A stretch of DNA of 64,000 nucleotides from Ficedula albicollis. Taxonomy: Eukaryota; Chordata; Aves; Passeriformes; Muscicapidae. The notes under the pieces were generated by a model, which had not been told where the DNA came from, searched no databases, and saw nothing but the letters and a program-made list of their open reading frames with translations. Position numbers and translations under genes: made by a program. The stretch is taken from the NCBI RefSeq assembly GCF_000247815.1, contig NC_021677.1, positions 9,922,137 through 9,986,136 on the forward strand, written 5' to 3'. Positions within the stretch are counted from its first letter, which is position 1. Each line of letters begins with the position of its first letter. Of the stretch, positions 38,361 through 61,459 are shown one piece after another.

Positions 38361-41300
38361 CTATTAGCATTAACATGGGCTGTGTGGCTAAATCCCCACA
38401 TTCTGCACAGAAATTGAATCCCTGAGGAGTTGGCTTAAAATAACAAATACTCAGAAAGGAAGAGGTGGGAGCAAAGGAGGGTTTGTCTGGTGATGGTGTC
38501 TCCTATGTGAAGTAAATCAAGCAGCACTCAGGGATTTGGAGCTGCTGTGGAGAGTCACCTGGATTGGGGATAGATCTGGAGGATGTGCAATTGGCTGGGG
38601 AAAACGCTGTGCCCTGGGTGGGCAGCACCTCCTTAATTTCATTTCCTACATCTTTCCTCATTGTTGTTTGATAGCAGTGAGAGAGAAAAAGGAAAGGAAA
38701 AAAGGAAGGGTCAGCACACCATTTCCTCCAGACTTTGAAACACAGGATGGGTTTTGAGGGACAGGACTGTCAGGATCGTCGAGCAAGTGCTGGTGCTGTG
38801 GGGAGAGCACAGAAAAACCCCGATGCAGAGACACCATAGCAGGGGAGGAACAGTGATGCTCAAAAAGCTGGAAAACAGGCAGAGCTACCACAGCCATCGA
38901 TGCTGAGGTCCTGTGCCACACATCCAATGGCAGGATCTTCCCATGGGATGGAGTGAGGAATGACAAGGATCACTTGGACAGTGGGGAAGCTGCTGCAGAG
39001 GAGGATGTGGGCCCCATGGCTGTGGGTTGCCACAGCCCTGGGCTCAGCCACAAGCTTATCCCAATGTCCTGGCTGCTGCAGCCCTTGCAAAAATAGTCAT
39101 TAACCCAAATATCCTCATTAGATCCTTACGTGAGGACTTGTAGTCCACTAAAGTGTTCCTGCAGTGTGAAGATTTCTGCTCTTTTGAGCCACAAAGGTGC
39201 CTGGAGTAAAGGGAACTTTAATTCAGGAGACTCTGGATGATAGTGATCACTCTTGTCCTCACATTTAATGGCCAGTTTATTCCTCAGAAATGTCCATGAA
39301 GTGAATGGTGGCACAGCCTTGCTCATGTCCCAGCTCAGAAACCCCCAGCGGGTTCACACTCAGCCTGGAAACCAACCAAACTTAAACAAAGTGGGTTGTT
39401 CATACTGTTTGGACAGAGCCTTGGATCAAAACCCATTTATTCTGCTATTACTATTCATTATTCCCTCCAGTGGTACCCTGGATGTTTGAGCTGGGATCTG
39501 CTTAATCCTGTAAAGCCCAGCTTCTCCTCGTGCCAGAACGGGGAACAAAGTCATAATTCTCCATTTGCAGCCTCCCAGGCTGTTGCCATGGGAATGATGC
39601 AATGTTCCCAATTCCTGGGGCTGCTCTCCTGCCAGTTCAGGTAGGAGAAGCCACTTTCCCGAGGGAAGAGTGCCCTGGATTGAGTGCTGTGCTTTGACAA
39701 TTAGCCAGGGAAGTTCCGGATCGCTCCATCAAAGTGACAGCTCTGCATTTACAGGGACCTGGTTTCTGAATTGGAAATGAAGCCCTGGGCAAGCCTGGCT
39801 CTCTGGGAGTACATGGAAGTGCTGGATCTGTACCTTGGGGTCCTCAGGTACTGACAGTCCTGCTGTGTTTGTCCTGTTTACAGCCTTCCCCAGTATTGCC
39901 CATCCACATCCAGGTCCCATCCTGCTGTCCCCAGCTCCTTACCCACACTGGCACCCCAAAACAGGCTTCCTGCCCAGGAACTCACACCCGGGGCTCCTCG
40001 CAGCCTCGAGTCTGGGTCTGGCCTTAGGCAGGATCTAGTGGAGGCTTTTGAAGTACAAAAATCCCCAGGGGTGCTGAGAATGCATTTGGGTGTGAGGGGC
40101 TGGTCTGGAAAGAACTTCCCAAACTTCACCTAAGAGCAGCAACTCTGATAAATCCTCCTTATTCCATCACTGTGGTCAGAGACTGCCCTAGCCCTGCCTT
40201 ATCCCCAAAATCAGAGAGAACTGGGGCACTGGTCTGTTCAGAACGCTGGTACAGGTTCCAGCCAGCCCCCACTCCATAAAAGCACCTTTCCAAATTTATG
40301 GGAGGAAAAGTTGCTAAAAAGTGTCACTTAGCATAAAGTTCAGCTTGTTCTGTGAAAATCCAGGGCTGTACGAAGTTTCAAAGCTAAAATGGGGAACAAG
40401 GCAGGTCCTGATGGGAGCCTTGTCCAAACCTGTGAAGATAAAACTAGTCAAAAGTCACCCTCTTTCCCCCCACTTGTTTTCCTTCCATAAGCCAAATAAA
40501 ACTGAAGCCCTAAACCCTTTGAGATAGCTCCTCCCTCCCTCTCTCCCTCCCTCCCTCCTTCCCTCCCTCCCTCCCTCCTATCCTTGAGACTTCAAAGCAT
40601 AACCTGAAAATTCCATCAGAGCATGTTTACTCCTATGCTTTGCCCTACATTTGGGTCTGAGTGGATGATCTCTGTCTCAAATGTCCTTGTGCTGTTGTCT
40701 GTCACATTAGAACCTGTGCAGCCCTGGACTGCCCAGATTGGTGCCTTCTCACCCGGCACTGAGGCTTGGTGCTGTCCATGTAAGTCCTTCCTGCCGCGCA
40801 GGGACTGGATTTGGAGAGCTGACTGGTTCCTCTCTTTAAAACAACACCCTTGATCCAAGGAGATTGAACATAGGGGACCAAATACGAGGCTGGTGCAGAG
40901 GGAAGCCCCTCAGAGCCCTGCCAAGGCTGGAGCTTGGCTGTGCCTTCAGGAGAGAATTTTCTGGCAAGCCATGCTGCACAGTAGGTCTGTATCCAGCCCA
41001 AACAGCCTTGTTTCCTTCCCAAAATGTCACACGAGGTCTAAAGCCTTCCTAAAGTCAGGATATGTCTCATTTCAGCTTCTTCATCCACACATACAGTTTC
41101 CTCAGCAAAGAGGGGAATTCAAGGGTTTGATGTGATCTCTGTGTGACAAACCCACGCTGGCTCTTTTATCACCTGGTTATCTGCCAGGTGCTTCAGTAGA
41201 TCTAAAACCTCCCGTACTGCAGAAGCTTCCCAGGCATCAAAGCACAGCCAAGCACTAAATAATCCCCTCGGTCTTCCTCTTAACACTTGGGAAGAGGAGT

Positions 41301-44300
41301 AGGAGTTGATCTCCTCTGCAGGACAGGATGTCTGATGGCTCAGAAATTGCTGGATCCTGAAGCCTGTCAGCATCGTCAGTGCCAGATCCAGATGCACAGA
41401 GGTCTCTCAATTCCCTCTAACCTACCCAGCCAGCCCCCTGCCCTCCCTCCTGCTCTTCTATCCCTCCGACCCAGCTCTGCATGATGGTGGAAACTGGGTT
41501 AATAGATGAAAGAGGAATTGCTAAAGCAAATATTTTCTTTCCAAAGCTCTCTTCATTAGCTATAAACACAGGGAACTGCTGCGGATAACCAACGTGTTTT
41601 AGAGGGTTGTGGCTCTGTGGTGAAAGCAGGGATTGGGGACATATGGATTTCTGATTTTTTCCCAAAACCAGCATTGCTCCAGCACCTCATCCCTTCTTTG
41701 TGGCCTGCCCCTAGGGCTGGAGAGGGAACTGTGGCATTGCTCTAGCATGGCTCTTTCTTCCCACAAGCACAGCCAGGGTAGAGAATGTAATTAAATCCTG
41801 ATAATCCCAATTTGGTGGGCAAAGATGTCTTCAGGCACCTTTCAGGGGACATCACCCTTCAAAAACAACCCTCTGGCCAGAAAAATTTTGTGGCAGCTTC
41901 AGTGGAGCAACAAAATCCAAGGTGCAATGAGCAGAAGATGCTCCCCTCACATTAACATCCGCCAGAGCAGTGGTGATGTAAAAATCCCCCAGCCTTTGGG
42001 AAAAGGGAATAAAAATGTGATTTGAACACCTGAGGGGCATTAAATCCCCAGGAGTTCTCCTGGCGTCTCTTGTCCTGAGCTGATGCCAGCTCACCAACCC
42101 AGCTTTGCCATGATTATAATCCTTAATTTCTGATTTTGCCACCTGCATTATGTTTCATGAAATTTTAAAGCTAATGCTCTGCCAAACTCAAATGGCAGCG
42201 GAGCAGATGTTTAAGTGCAGCCGAGGATGAATAAATTATGGGGCTCGTGGCTGTACAGTGAAGGAGGGAGAGGGTGGATGGCTCCAAATAGGGAGATAAT
42301 TGATTTAAATGACACTGTCCATTGGAGTCACCTGGGATCAGCTCCTCGGGCACAGGCAGAAAAAATGCAGCAATTAAAGATACTGGTCTGAGCAGCAGTG
42401 ACTTGCCTCCGTGCAGACTGTGCTCAGCATTTCCTTTTTGGCTGTTCTGTGGCTTTTCTACCTCTTTATCCCACCTCAATATCAGGCAGGAAGAGGAAAA
42501 CGAGGCAGATTTTGGTCTTGATCCACCTGTAGTTGAAATGAGCCTTTTTGTGTTATTCTAGGCCTCTGGGAGGGAAGGAAATATGTTGAGCTTTTAAAAC
42601 ACATTTTAATTCCACAGAGAAAGGTGTAATAATCATTGATGTTTGGACACCAAATCCAGACCCAGAAGCACCAAACTGTATTTTTTAATCACAAGACTTA
42701 GAAGCCCACAGGATTTTTGCTCTTTGCTGCTTTTAACAACCCTGGCAACATTGGGCAAGTTAACCCCTTAGCATGGTCCAGTCCTTCCAGTGGATAAGGT
42801 GCTCACCTGGTAGGGGTAAATAAATTCCCCTGGCAAACTCATAGCTCCCATGGAGGTAAGGATTCCTTGGAATCCCAAGATCTTGCTAGTCCATGAGCCC
42901 TCTGTTCCCAAGGGATGCTGTGGCTTGTTCTGCTCTGTACCCTTCCACGGACCTGAATTTTGGGGGCTCAGTGTCACCCCTGCCCTCACAAATCACAGCA
43001 CAGGGGTGGGACCTGCCTGAGCTTGCAGCATTTTTTGCATTTCACCAAAACCAGATCTTTTCCAACTCAAACCAGCTCTGCTGGAACGTGTTGGCTTCTC
43101 AATCATCTTCCAGTCTGTGGCTTCTGACGGCTTCCTGGCATGAGCTCCATGCCAGAGCACAGCCTCTCTCCAGGTGCACCCTGGCTTGGGAGCAAAGGCA
43201 AATCAAGCAAAAAGCAGGAGGCAAAGGTTTCCTGCCTCTGAGGATCTTTACCTCCAGCCAGACCCAGGACTGTCAGCAGAGAAAGGAGGACACAGTATGC
43301 TGCCAGCTGCAGTTTTGGGATGCTCAAGGGTGCTCAGGTTCTGACCTGTGTGGAAAGGACACCAGGCAAAAAGGGCTTGATCCTGCCTTTGGCTCCCAGG
43401 AGATGCTGCCACAGAGAAATAGAGACTAATGGGGTTTTCTAAGAAAAAAAGCACCCTGTGGAAGCTGCAGGAAGACTTCCAATTTTCCAAGACATGCTGA
43501 GTAAGTGTACAGGAAGGTGGTGCTCCTGCATGCTCTGACACAGAAACCAGTGCCAAGTCCCGGTAGATAGTGGCTACTCCCGTGGACACAGCAATCCCTG
43601 CAAAGGGAGTCCCATCTCAGCAGGGATGTGAGAACCCTCAGAGCAGGAGATGGTCCCTATAAACATCCAGGAAAGACATTACCAGCTTTGAGTTCCACAC
43701 ACCATCATGGTCCCACGAGGGAGCTCTGCGGAGCTGTGTTGGAAACGCTGGCTCTTGGGAACACCAGCCCCAGGTGAGTGCTCAGTGCTGATGCTCCTTG
43801 GGGAACTGGGGCCTAGGGGAGCTGCGTAAAGGCTCCCAGTGCTGGAAGCTTCAGCTTTGCCCAAGCAAAAAAAACATCCCTGGGGATTTCCTGAGTGTGT
43901 TTAGTTGGCAGGGATGGGGCCAGGCCATCCCCTCTCTGCAGGTCCCTTTCCTCATGCCAACAGGCGTATTCAGGTGCTAAATCACAGTAGGGACTTCACT
44001 GGGCTGCAAAAATAATCATTTGCTTTTCTCCTCTGCATTGCACTGACCAGGCAGCTACCACTTCTTCCTTTCCTTCAGACTAATGCTGGGCTTGTCCCTC
44101 CAGAGAAGCTTTAAGCTCTGCAGCAAGGCACAGAGAGGACACATACTGTTTCCTAATGCCCCTGGCACAGGTTGGCTCACGGGAGGAACATCGATGCAAT
44201 ACAGCCCCCTTCACCCTGCAGAGACCCAGGCATGAGGATTATTTTCATCTCACCAATAGCTGCAGGAGAATACGCTCACTCCTGCCCCTCTCTTCTGCGA

Positions 44301-44673
44301 GGCAGCTGGAGCAGAGGGCTGCAAAATCCTCCTCTAGACAGTCCCGGTTCTGCCACAGACAGCCCCACACAGGAGGGGGCTGTGTTTGTGCCGAGCCCCT
44401 CAGCTCTCTGAGACACCCTTCAGAAACTCCCTGCTCTCTCTCCGCCCTGCCCCATGCGGGCAGTGCTGCAGACAGAAGTGATGTTCCATGGATGAGCTGA
44501 GCAGGGTGATTCAGTGCTCATTGTAGAGCCCAGAGAGACCAAGGTGCCTCAGCACCTCTGGGTGACAGTGCTGAGTGATTCAGTGCCACTCTGATCCTCG
44601 TGCAGCCGGGTACATCTCTCTGACTGTCATTGCCCCTACCAGAGCAGGGGCTGCGAGCAGAAAGAGCAGATCA
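38361..44673. other. Intergenic or far upstream DNA, no gene recognised
   Basis: A CCCT/CCTT microsatellite lies at 40528-40579. I see no other repeat, RNA gene or coding region that I can support in this 6.3-kb stretch. Confidence 0.55.
40528..40579. repeat. Simple repeat, CCCT type
   Basis: About 52 bases of ccctccctccct with occasional ctct and cctt interruptions. Confidence 0.95.
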
Positions 44674-44890
44674 GAGAATTCCAGAATTATTTAGGTTGGA
44701 AAAGACGTCCAAGATCATCCAGTTCAACTGGTGACCAAACCAGAGCATTGAGTTCCAGGTCCAGTTGCTCCTTGAACACCTATAGGGATAGTGACTCCAC
44801 CACTTCCATGGGTAGCCCATTACAATCCTGGACAAACCCTTCCGTGAAGAAATTCTTCTTGAAAAGTATCTTTCCTCCTGTCTGAGGAAC
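44674..44890 (-). mobile_element. CR1 LINE 3'-end fragment
   Basis: Reverse orientation with ccagaattatttaggttgg, ccaagatcatccagttcaac, gctccttgaacacctatagg and gtgaagaaattcttcttg. Confidence 0.92.
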
Positions 44891-45172
44891 AGCAGTGGCC
44901 AAGGACAGGGTTCCCTGCAGCAGTGCTACTTCAGTTTCAGGTTTGGTGGGGATACTGTCTCCTGCTCTTTGTGGCAGCTCAGCGCTGGAGCCACGGTGGT
45001 TTGGGGAGAGCTCGTGCTCGCAATCTCCTCAGCCTCTTCAGAGGTTCAGGATCACCCCCTTTCTCCTGGATGCCTTTGGAATGACAGATCCTCAGGCAGA
45101 CCCACACCTCCGGGTCTGCCCGGAGCTCCACGTGCCGAGGGGGAGCCGGCTGCCGCTCCCCCCTGCCGGCTC

Positions 45173-45174
<2 letters not shown>

Positions 45175-45219
<45 letters not shown>
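45175..45219. repeat. Pure G homopolymer of 45 bases
   Basis: Uninterrupted G run inside CpG-rich sequence, preceded by ggctccc and followed by tccctcc. Confidence 0.97.
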
Positions 45220-45220
<1 letters not shown>

Positions 45221-45639
45221 CCCTCCTCCCTCCGGCACTGGGCCGCCTGCCATTTCCCTTTGGCGAGCACGCTGCTCCAGCCTTTTTTCCCCCATTCAGG
45301 CTGACAACTGGGCCTCAGCATCAGCTGCTTGTTGCTCAGCATCAGCCTTTCAGCAAACAGCAGGTGCAAGCGAGGCGACCCTGGGCTGCGCTACAGTAAT
45401 CCCGCAGCCCCCCCGGGCCTCCCTCGCACAATATTGTGCCCTCGGCTCAAGAATGTTTTTGTCTCCCCTTCACAGTTGTGAATTCTTGTATAGATTGAAA
45501 AGAAATCTCTTTCTAATCTTCCTGCGAGGCCGTGGCTGGGAGGAGCGGGTGCCTCGCTGCGAAGGGAGCGTGGCCGGCACAGCTGTGCGGGAGGAGCGGG
45601 CAGCTGCCGGCCAGGACGCAGGGATCGCGTCCATTCTGC

Positions 45640-45718
45640 TTGCATCCCTGACAGCCGATACAGGCGGCCGGGGGGGGGGGGGGGGGGGGTTGCATCCCTG
45701 ACAGCCGATACAGGCGGC
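45640..45718. repeat. Direct repeat of about 29 bp flanking a 20-base G run
   Basis: The sequence starting ttgcatccctgacagccg at 45640 recurs at 45690, and the gap is a pure G run (45670-45689). The layout suggests a failed join in the assembly. Confidence 0.93.
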
Positions 45719-45900
45719 TCCGTGGGCTCTCACTCCAGCCTGGGAAAGAAACCGACTCATCACCCACATGAGCAACACGGAGGTGACACAGCAGCAGGTC
45801 CCTGCTCCGGCAGCGGCGTTGAACCGCAGCGAGTGCAGCCCGGAGCCCCGAGGAAGCTGAGGCGAGCGGGAATCTAAACACACTGGAATTTTGAATAACA

Positions 45901-46840
45901 CATCGTGCTGGGCTGCAGAAGGGAGGCAGGAGCAGGAGGGGGGCTCGTGAAGAGGGATGGAGCATCACCGTAGGGCTTGGCTTCAGCACATCTCTGTACA
46001 GTGAAATCGGGACGCGATGACACTTTCGTTATGTGTCACCCTGTACTGAAATTGCTCAAAGCCCAGCACGGGAGGGGAAACAATCCTTCCCACAGGTTAC
46101 CAAAGCCTCCCTTCCGCTCATGGACCAGCTCCACGGGCAAGAAACCACATCCTCTGTCCCACATACACACGCTCCCCACTGCCCTGAAAGCAGGAGGCAT
46201 AGGCAGTGGTACAGAGGGGCTCTCCTGGGAGCTGCTGAGAGGGAGCCAGTGGTCCCAGAGCAATGCAGTAGGCTGGGAATCCCATCTGGCAGCCCCAGTG
46301 GGACTCAGGACATCTTTTTTGGGAGGTAAACCACTGCACCCAGTGGTGGTTTCAGACCTGTGGAGGATCGGGGAGAGCCACTGCCTTGCCTGAGGTGCTG
46401 TGCAAACACGAGTTCCTCTCCCACATCCTGCACCTCTTAGTGTGGTTTGACCTCGCTTGACAAGGCAAGATTTGCTTTAACCACAGCCCAGCCCCATGAC
46501 GGAGCCGTGGCTCCCTGGGCAAATGGGTTGTAAGCCCAGCTGGCCCCACAGACCCTCTGAAGCAGTTTTACTGCGCAAACAGATTTTAACACCATGTCCC
46601 TGGTGTGTTCATAAAGCAAACAGCTCCCTCACGCTGTGGGCAGCCCCACAAACACAGCCTCTGTTTAACCTCAAGCTCTATCCAAAACGGGAAGGAGACG
46701 TGGTCCCTTCTACCCTGAGAAGCACGAGGCAGAACACTGGAGATGTCCAAGCCCATCTTCTCCACAGTATCTTCCACTTTTCCCTTGAGTTTCTGGATGA
46801 AACACTGGCAGTGCCCCAGCTCAGTGTGAGCCCAGCTTTT
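45901..46840. other. Noncoding, nothing recognised
   Basis: No gene, RNA or clear repeat is visible. Confidence 0.55.
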
Positions 46841-46844
46841 TGAT

Positions 46845-47118
46845 CACAAGCTGATCACAGAGTCCAACCTGTGCCAAATCCCCACCTTGTCACCCAGCCC
46901 AGAGCACTGAGTGCCCTGTCCATTCCTTGGACACCTCCAGGGATGGGGACACCAACACTTCCCTGGACAGCGAGAGCACTGAGTGCCACGTCCATTCCTT
47001 GGACACCTCCAGGGATGGGAACACCAACACTTCCCTGGACAGCCCCTTCCAGTGCCCAACCACTCTTTCTGTAAAGAAATTCTTCTTTATATCCCACCTG
47101 AACTTCCCTGGTGCAGCT
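46845..47118 (-). mobile_element. CR1 LINE 3'-end fragment with internal duplication
   Basis: Reverse orientation with agagtccaacctgtgcc, caccttgtcacccagccc, cagagcactgagtgccc, ggacacctccagggatgg and gtaaagaaattcttcttta. A 72-bp piece inside the element is present twice. Confidence 0.93.
46901..47044. repeat. Tandem direct duplication, 2 x 72 bp, inside CR1
   Basis: Bases 46901-46972 recur at 46973-47044 with a few differences. Other CR1 copies in the window have this piece once, so the duplication arose in this copy. Confidence 0.92.
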
Positions 47119-47197
47119 TGAGGCTACACCCTCTCTTCTGTCACTAACTGAATCTCATTCCAAATCTCACACTGCTGAAATAAACTCTCTGTTACCT

Positions 47198-48326
47198 TGT
47201 ACTGGGTTTGCATCACCAGGTTTTGGTAGCCACAGGGCTACAGGGGTGGCTTCTGTGAGAAGCTGCCAGGGGGTTTTCCCATGTCCAGTAGAGCCCATTC
47301 CTGGCAGCTCCAAGATGGACAGGCTGCTGGCCAAGGCTGAGCCAATCAGGAATGGTGGTGACACCTTTGGGATAACATATTTAAGAAGAAGAAGAAAAAA
47401 ATATTAGGCAGATGGAATTGGGTGCAGAGTAGGGTGAGAATATGTGAGGAACAGCCCTGCAGACAGCAAGGTGTGGTCAGTGCAGAAGGAGGGGCAGGAG
47501 CCCCTCAGCTCCAGGTGAGAGCTGAGATTCCACTACAGCCTGTGGTACAGAGCATGGTGCAGGAGGTTGTCCCCCTGCAGCCCATGGAGGGCCACGGGTG
47601 TGTAAAGTTCCACCTGCAGCCTGTGGAGGACCCCACAACACAGCAGGTAGATGCCTGAGAGGAGGCTGTGAACCCGTAGGAAGACCGCGCATCCAGGGAC
47701 CTGGAGACCCCTGGAGAGAGAAGCCCACACTGGAGCAGGTTTCCTGGTTCGTGGAGAACTGCTGCCCATGGGATAGACTCACATTGGAGAAGTTCATGGA
47801 GAGCTGCCTCCTGTGGGAGGGACCCCGTGCTGGAGCACAGAAAGGACTCCTCTCCCTGAGCAGTCGCAGAAACAACTTGTGATAAACTGAGTGTAACCAC
47901 CATTTCCGTCTCCCTGCGCTGCTGTCCTGTGGGAGGGACCCCGTGCTGGAGCACGGAAAGGACTCCTCTCCCTGAGCAGCTGCAGAAACAACTTGTGATA
48001 AACTGAGTGTAACCACCATTTCCGTCTCCCTGCGCTGCTGTGGGGGGAGGAGTTAGAGCAGGGAAGGAGGGAAGGGCGGGGGGGAAGATGTTTTTAAGGG
48101 TTTTTTTACCTCTCATTATCCTGCTCTGATTTTGTTAGTAATAAATTCAATTAACATCTCTAATTCGAGTCAGTTTTGCTTGACAGTTTTGGGTGAGAGA
48201 CCTCTCCCAATCTTTATCTCAACCCAAGAGCCTTTGTTACATTCTTTCTCCCGGTCCAGCTGCGGAGGGCAGTGATGGAGAAGCTTTGGTGGGTGCCTGG
48301 CACCCATCCAGGGTCAACCGACTGCA
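47198..48326 (+). mobile_element. Solo LTR of an avian endogenous retrovirus, about 1.13 kb
   Basis: The element starts TGTACTGGGTTTGCAT and ends GGGTCAACCGACTGCA, giving TG and CA ends. The flanks tacct (47193-47197) and cacct (48327-48331) fit a five-base target duplication with one change. Inside are a TATA-like catatttaagaag at 47378-47390, a series of short diverged repeats with cagcctgtggagga-type wording, and an AATAAA at about 48140. This layout matches a long LTR family I recognise from many bird genomes. No gag, pol or env remnant adjoins it, so it is a solo LTR. It contains a 116-bp duplication. Orientation is set by the TATA and AATAAA order and is moderately sure. Confidence 0.82.
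47809..48040. repeat. Tandem direct duplication, 2 x 116 bp, inside the LTR
   Basis: Bases 47809-47924 recur at 47925-48040 with few differences (cacagaaagg versus cacggaaagg, agtcgcag versus agctgcag). Confidence 0.94.
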
Positions 48327-48682
48327 CACCTTCATGAATAATTCCCCCCCACTGCTCTCCATGCCTTCTCTGCTCAGTGGCCAGCCAGCTGCAAGCAGGG
48401 CAAGGATGTTGAAAATCAGGGAAGATGCAGCACATCCAGCCCTGCCACCAGCCAAAGGCTGTCAGGCCAGAACAATTCCCATCACATATCCACAGCAAAA
48501 ACCATTCGGATGATATCCAGCAGCACAACCCCCTGTGTTCTCCTTGTTAGCGCTGCTGCTTCCAGAGGAGCTAAAGCACAGCTTGCATGATCTCTGTAAA
48601 TGTATTTCTTTTAAATGAGAATTATGGGGGAAAGCTGTGGTTGGGAAGAGAGGTATAGGCAGGGAAAGCAACACCGTAGCTG

Positions 48683-48851
48683 TTGCTGCTGCCAGCCTGG
48701 ATGTGCTTTGGTGGGTACCAGAGCCTGCACCTCCCCTCTGCTGGCCCCCCCCCAAGAGCACAAGCCTTGCTGCTGCCAGCCTGGATGTGCTTTGGTGGGT
48801 ACCAGAGCCTGCACCTCCCCTCTGCTGGCCCCCCCCCCAAGAGCACAAGCC
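48683..48851. repeat. Tandem direct duplication, 2 x 84 bp
   Basis: Bases 48683-48766 recur from 48767. The main difference is one extra C in a C run. The content is unique apart from the C run. Confidence 0.94.
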
Positions 48852-50785
48852 ACAGCAAAAGCTTATTTTATTAGTATAGTATAAAGATTAACCCTCTTTT
48901 CCCCAAAAAAGCTCTCCCATCCCTTCCCAAGACAGCCGCTGTGGAAGGGAGTGAGATTTGAAAAACACAACCCTGCTGAGGATTTATGAATCTGTCCCTG
49001 CCCCGTCCCAATATTTGTTAGACATTGACTCATTTTACCTTCAACTCCAAGGTGCTGATCAGCCTGGAAAGTGAAGGCATTATTTATCATGTGTATTAAA
49101 ACCAGACCTCTCCAGTGCTGAAGGACAGGTTTAAAAATCTCTGGGTTCCTTCCACCTTAGAAAACCTATTTTTAACAATCTGAATCTCACACCATCCTGT
49201 CATGGCTCTGACATTCCCTAGAAAACATCCTCTGGCAGGAATGGATCTTAACAGTGATCCAGGAATCACTTTGGGATAAAACATGAATGTCTGGTCACGT
49301 AACTAAAATTCTTACATCCATGGTCAGCAATGCACCAAGTATTTCCTGCATGAAGTGCACCTCCACAGCATTTTCAGATGCAGCTCAACAAAATATTCCT
49401 GACAAAGCACCTCTGTCCACCCTCTATGCAGAGATTTAGGCTGAAAATTAAACCCTGGGACACTTCCTGAATGACAGCCACCCACTGAGGCTGAATAAAT
49501 ATGAAGCTCTGGAGGAAGGTGCTACCACCAGGACTTCAGAAGATCTGGCTCTTTTTGACTTTTATAAACTCTTGATGACCTACCTGGCAATTCGGGAAAG
49601 TGAACTGTCTTCAATCTGTGGCATTGTAAAATTCTGTGTTAGCCTACTGTCACCTGGTACAGACAGGAGTCAACTGCAACCAAAAAAATACACACAGTTG
49701 AAGGTGAGTTTTGTTAAAACTGCTGGGAGCTGCCTACACGGCAACTGTTTAATTAACTGTTCAATCACATTTCCAGCAGCCCATTTTGATTTGTGATTCA
49801 CACTGAAATGCTGGAAGGATGCTGTGTGATTTCCTTAAAAAAGCTGGATAAGCCCTGATTTGCTGGATACAAGATGCACTGAGATCACTCACGAACACAT
49901 TGCTCAGCTGTCCGGAGTTGGAGTGTGAGCACAGGCTTGGCCAAAACAGCAACTTTCAGAGGGAACCAAACTCCAAAGAAGTCAGCTCTTTTTGCCTGCT
50001 TCATTCACAGATGTCACAGCTCTGATGTGTTAACTGTCCCCAGAGTGATGGACGGTGACAACTCTGAGAGAATGACCTGGTGGGAGGAGTCAGTCAGCAC
50101 AGCAAGGACTCAGGCCTGCACCCAAATAACTCCAGAAGCAGCCAGAATAGGAAAGGAATTCTGCAAATAGGAAAGGAATTCTGCAAAGTAACACACATGG
50201 GATTTAAGGAGGTTTTAGGAATCAGCACCTAAAAGGCTGCTTGTGCACTGATGATTTTAAGCGTTCATGACAGCAACCCCACAATGTGGTTTGGTGTCAA
50301 GTTCCCGAAATGGAAGATACTAATCCCACTGGAAGGTCACAGCAGGAAGTTTCACCTTCCAATGGCAATATACTAAATTCTAACTGTTTAGTGGCACTCT
50401 GGGCTTTTTGGAAAGAACAAAGTTGTTCCCTCATTGTCCATTTTGGTGAGTTTGGGTTGACATTCTGTGTGCAGGAGTGGCTGCACACCCCTCGCCAGCC
50501 TGCCTGGAGGGGGGATGAACCTCTGCCTTGCAAAGCTGAGAATCAACAGCTCATGAACACCATGAATCATGATGATCACAAAAGAGAAAAAACACTTCTC
50601 CTTCCATGTACCCGCTGATTCATTTTGCCTAAGCTCAGTCCAGCAGCATCTGTTCCCAGAGCAGGCAGAGGGGACTCCACAAGTGCCCATGCTGGGATGG
50701 CAGGCAGGAAGAAGCCGAGTTGTGCGCTCCAGATTCGTGGGCAAGGCCTCGTGGTGGTCACGGCGCTGCCCCTGCACCGGTGGTG
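48852..50785 (-). other. IVD 3' flank and probable 3' untranslated region
   Basis: The 3' UTR of IVD must begin here, just left of the stop codon. I saw no AATAAA on the minus strand in the first 700 bases. An ATTAAA at 49748-49753 is a possible poly(A) signal. A 20-bp direct repeat is at 50147-50186. There is no other gene. Confidence 0.5.

Positions 50786-61459
<10,674 letters not shown>

Larger units (their letters stand above)
45000..45900. promoter_or_regulatory. CpG-rich region with two G runs
   Basis: CpGs are frequent at 45100-45175, 45360-45430 and 45520-45850 (ccgtggctgggaggagcggg, ccgctccggcagcggcgttg type wording). It lies between IVD and BAHD1 and is an alternative place for the BAHD1 promoter. 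The 268-codon plus-strand frame across it has no recognisable protein features. Confidence 0.45.

Noticed and set aside
44895..45701. Plus-strand open frame of 268 codons in a CpG-rich region
   Set aside because: It crosses a CR1 edge and two G runs; composition explains the lack of stops.
47477..48116. Minus-strand open frames of 180-203 codons
   Set aside because: They lie within a solo LTR and repeat themselves through the 116-bp duplication; not a retroviral protein.
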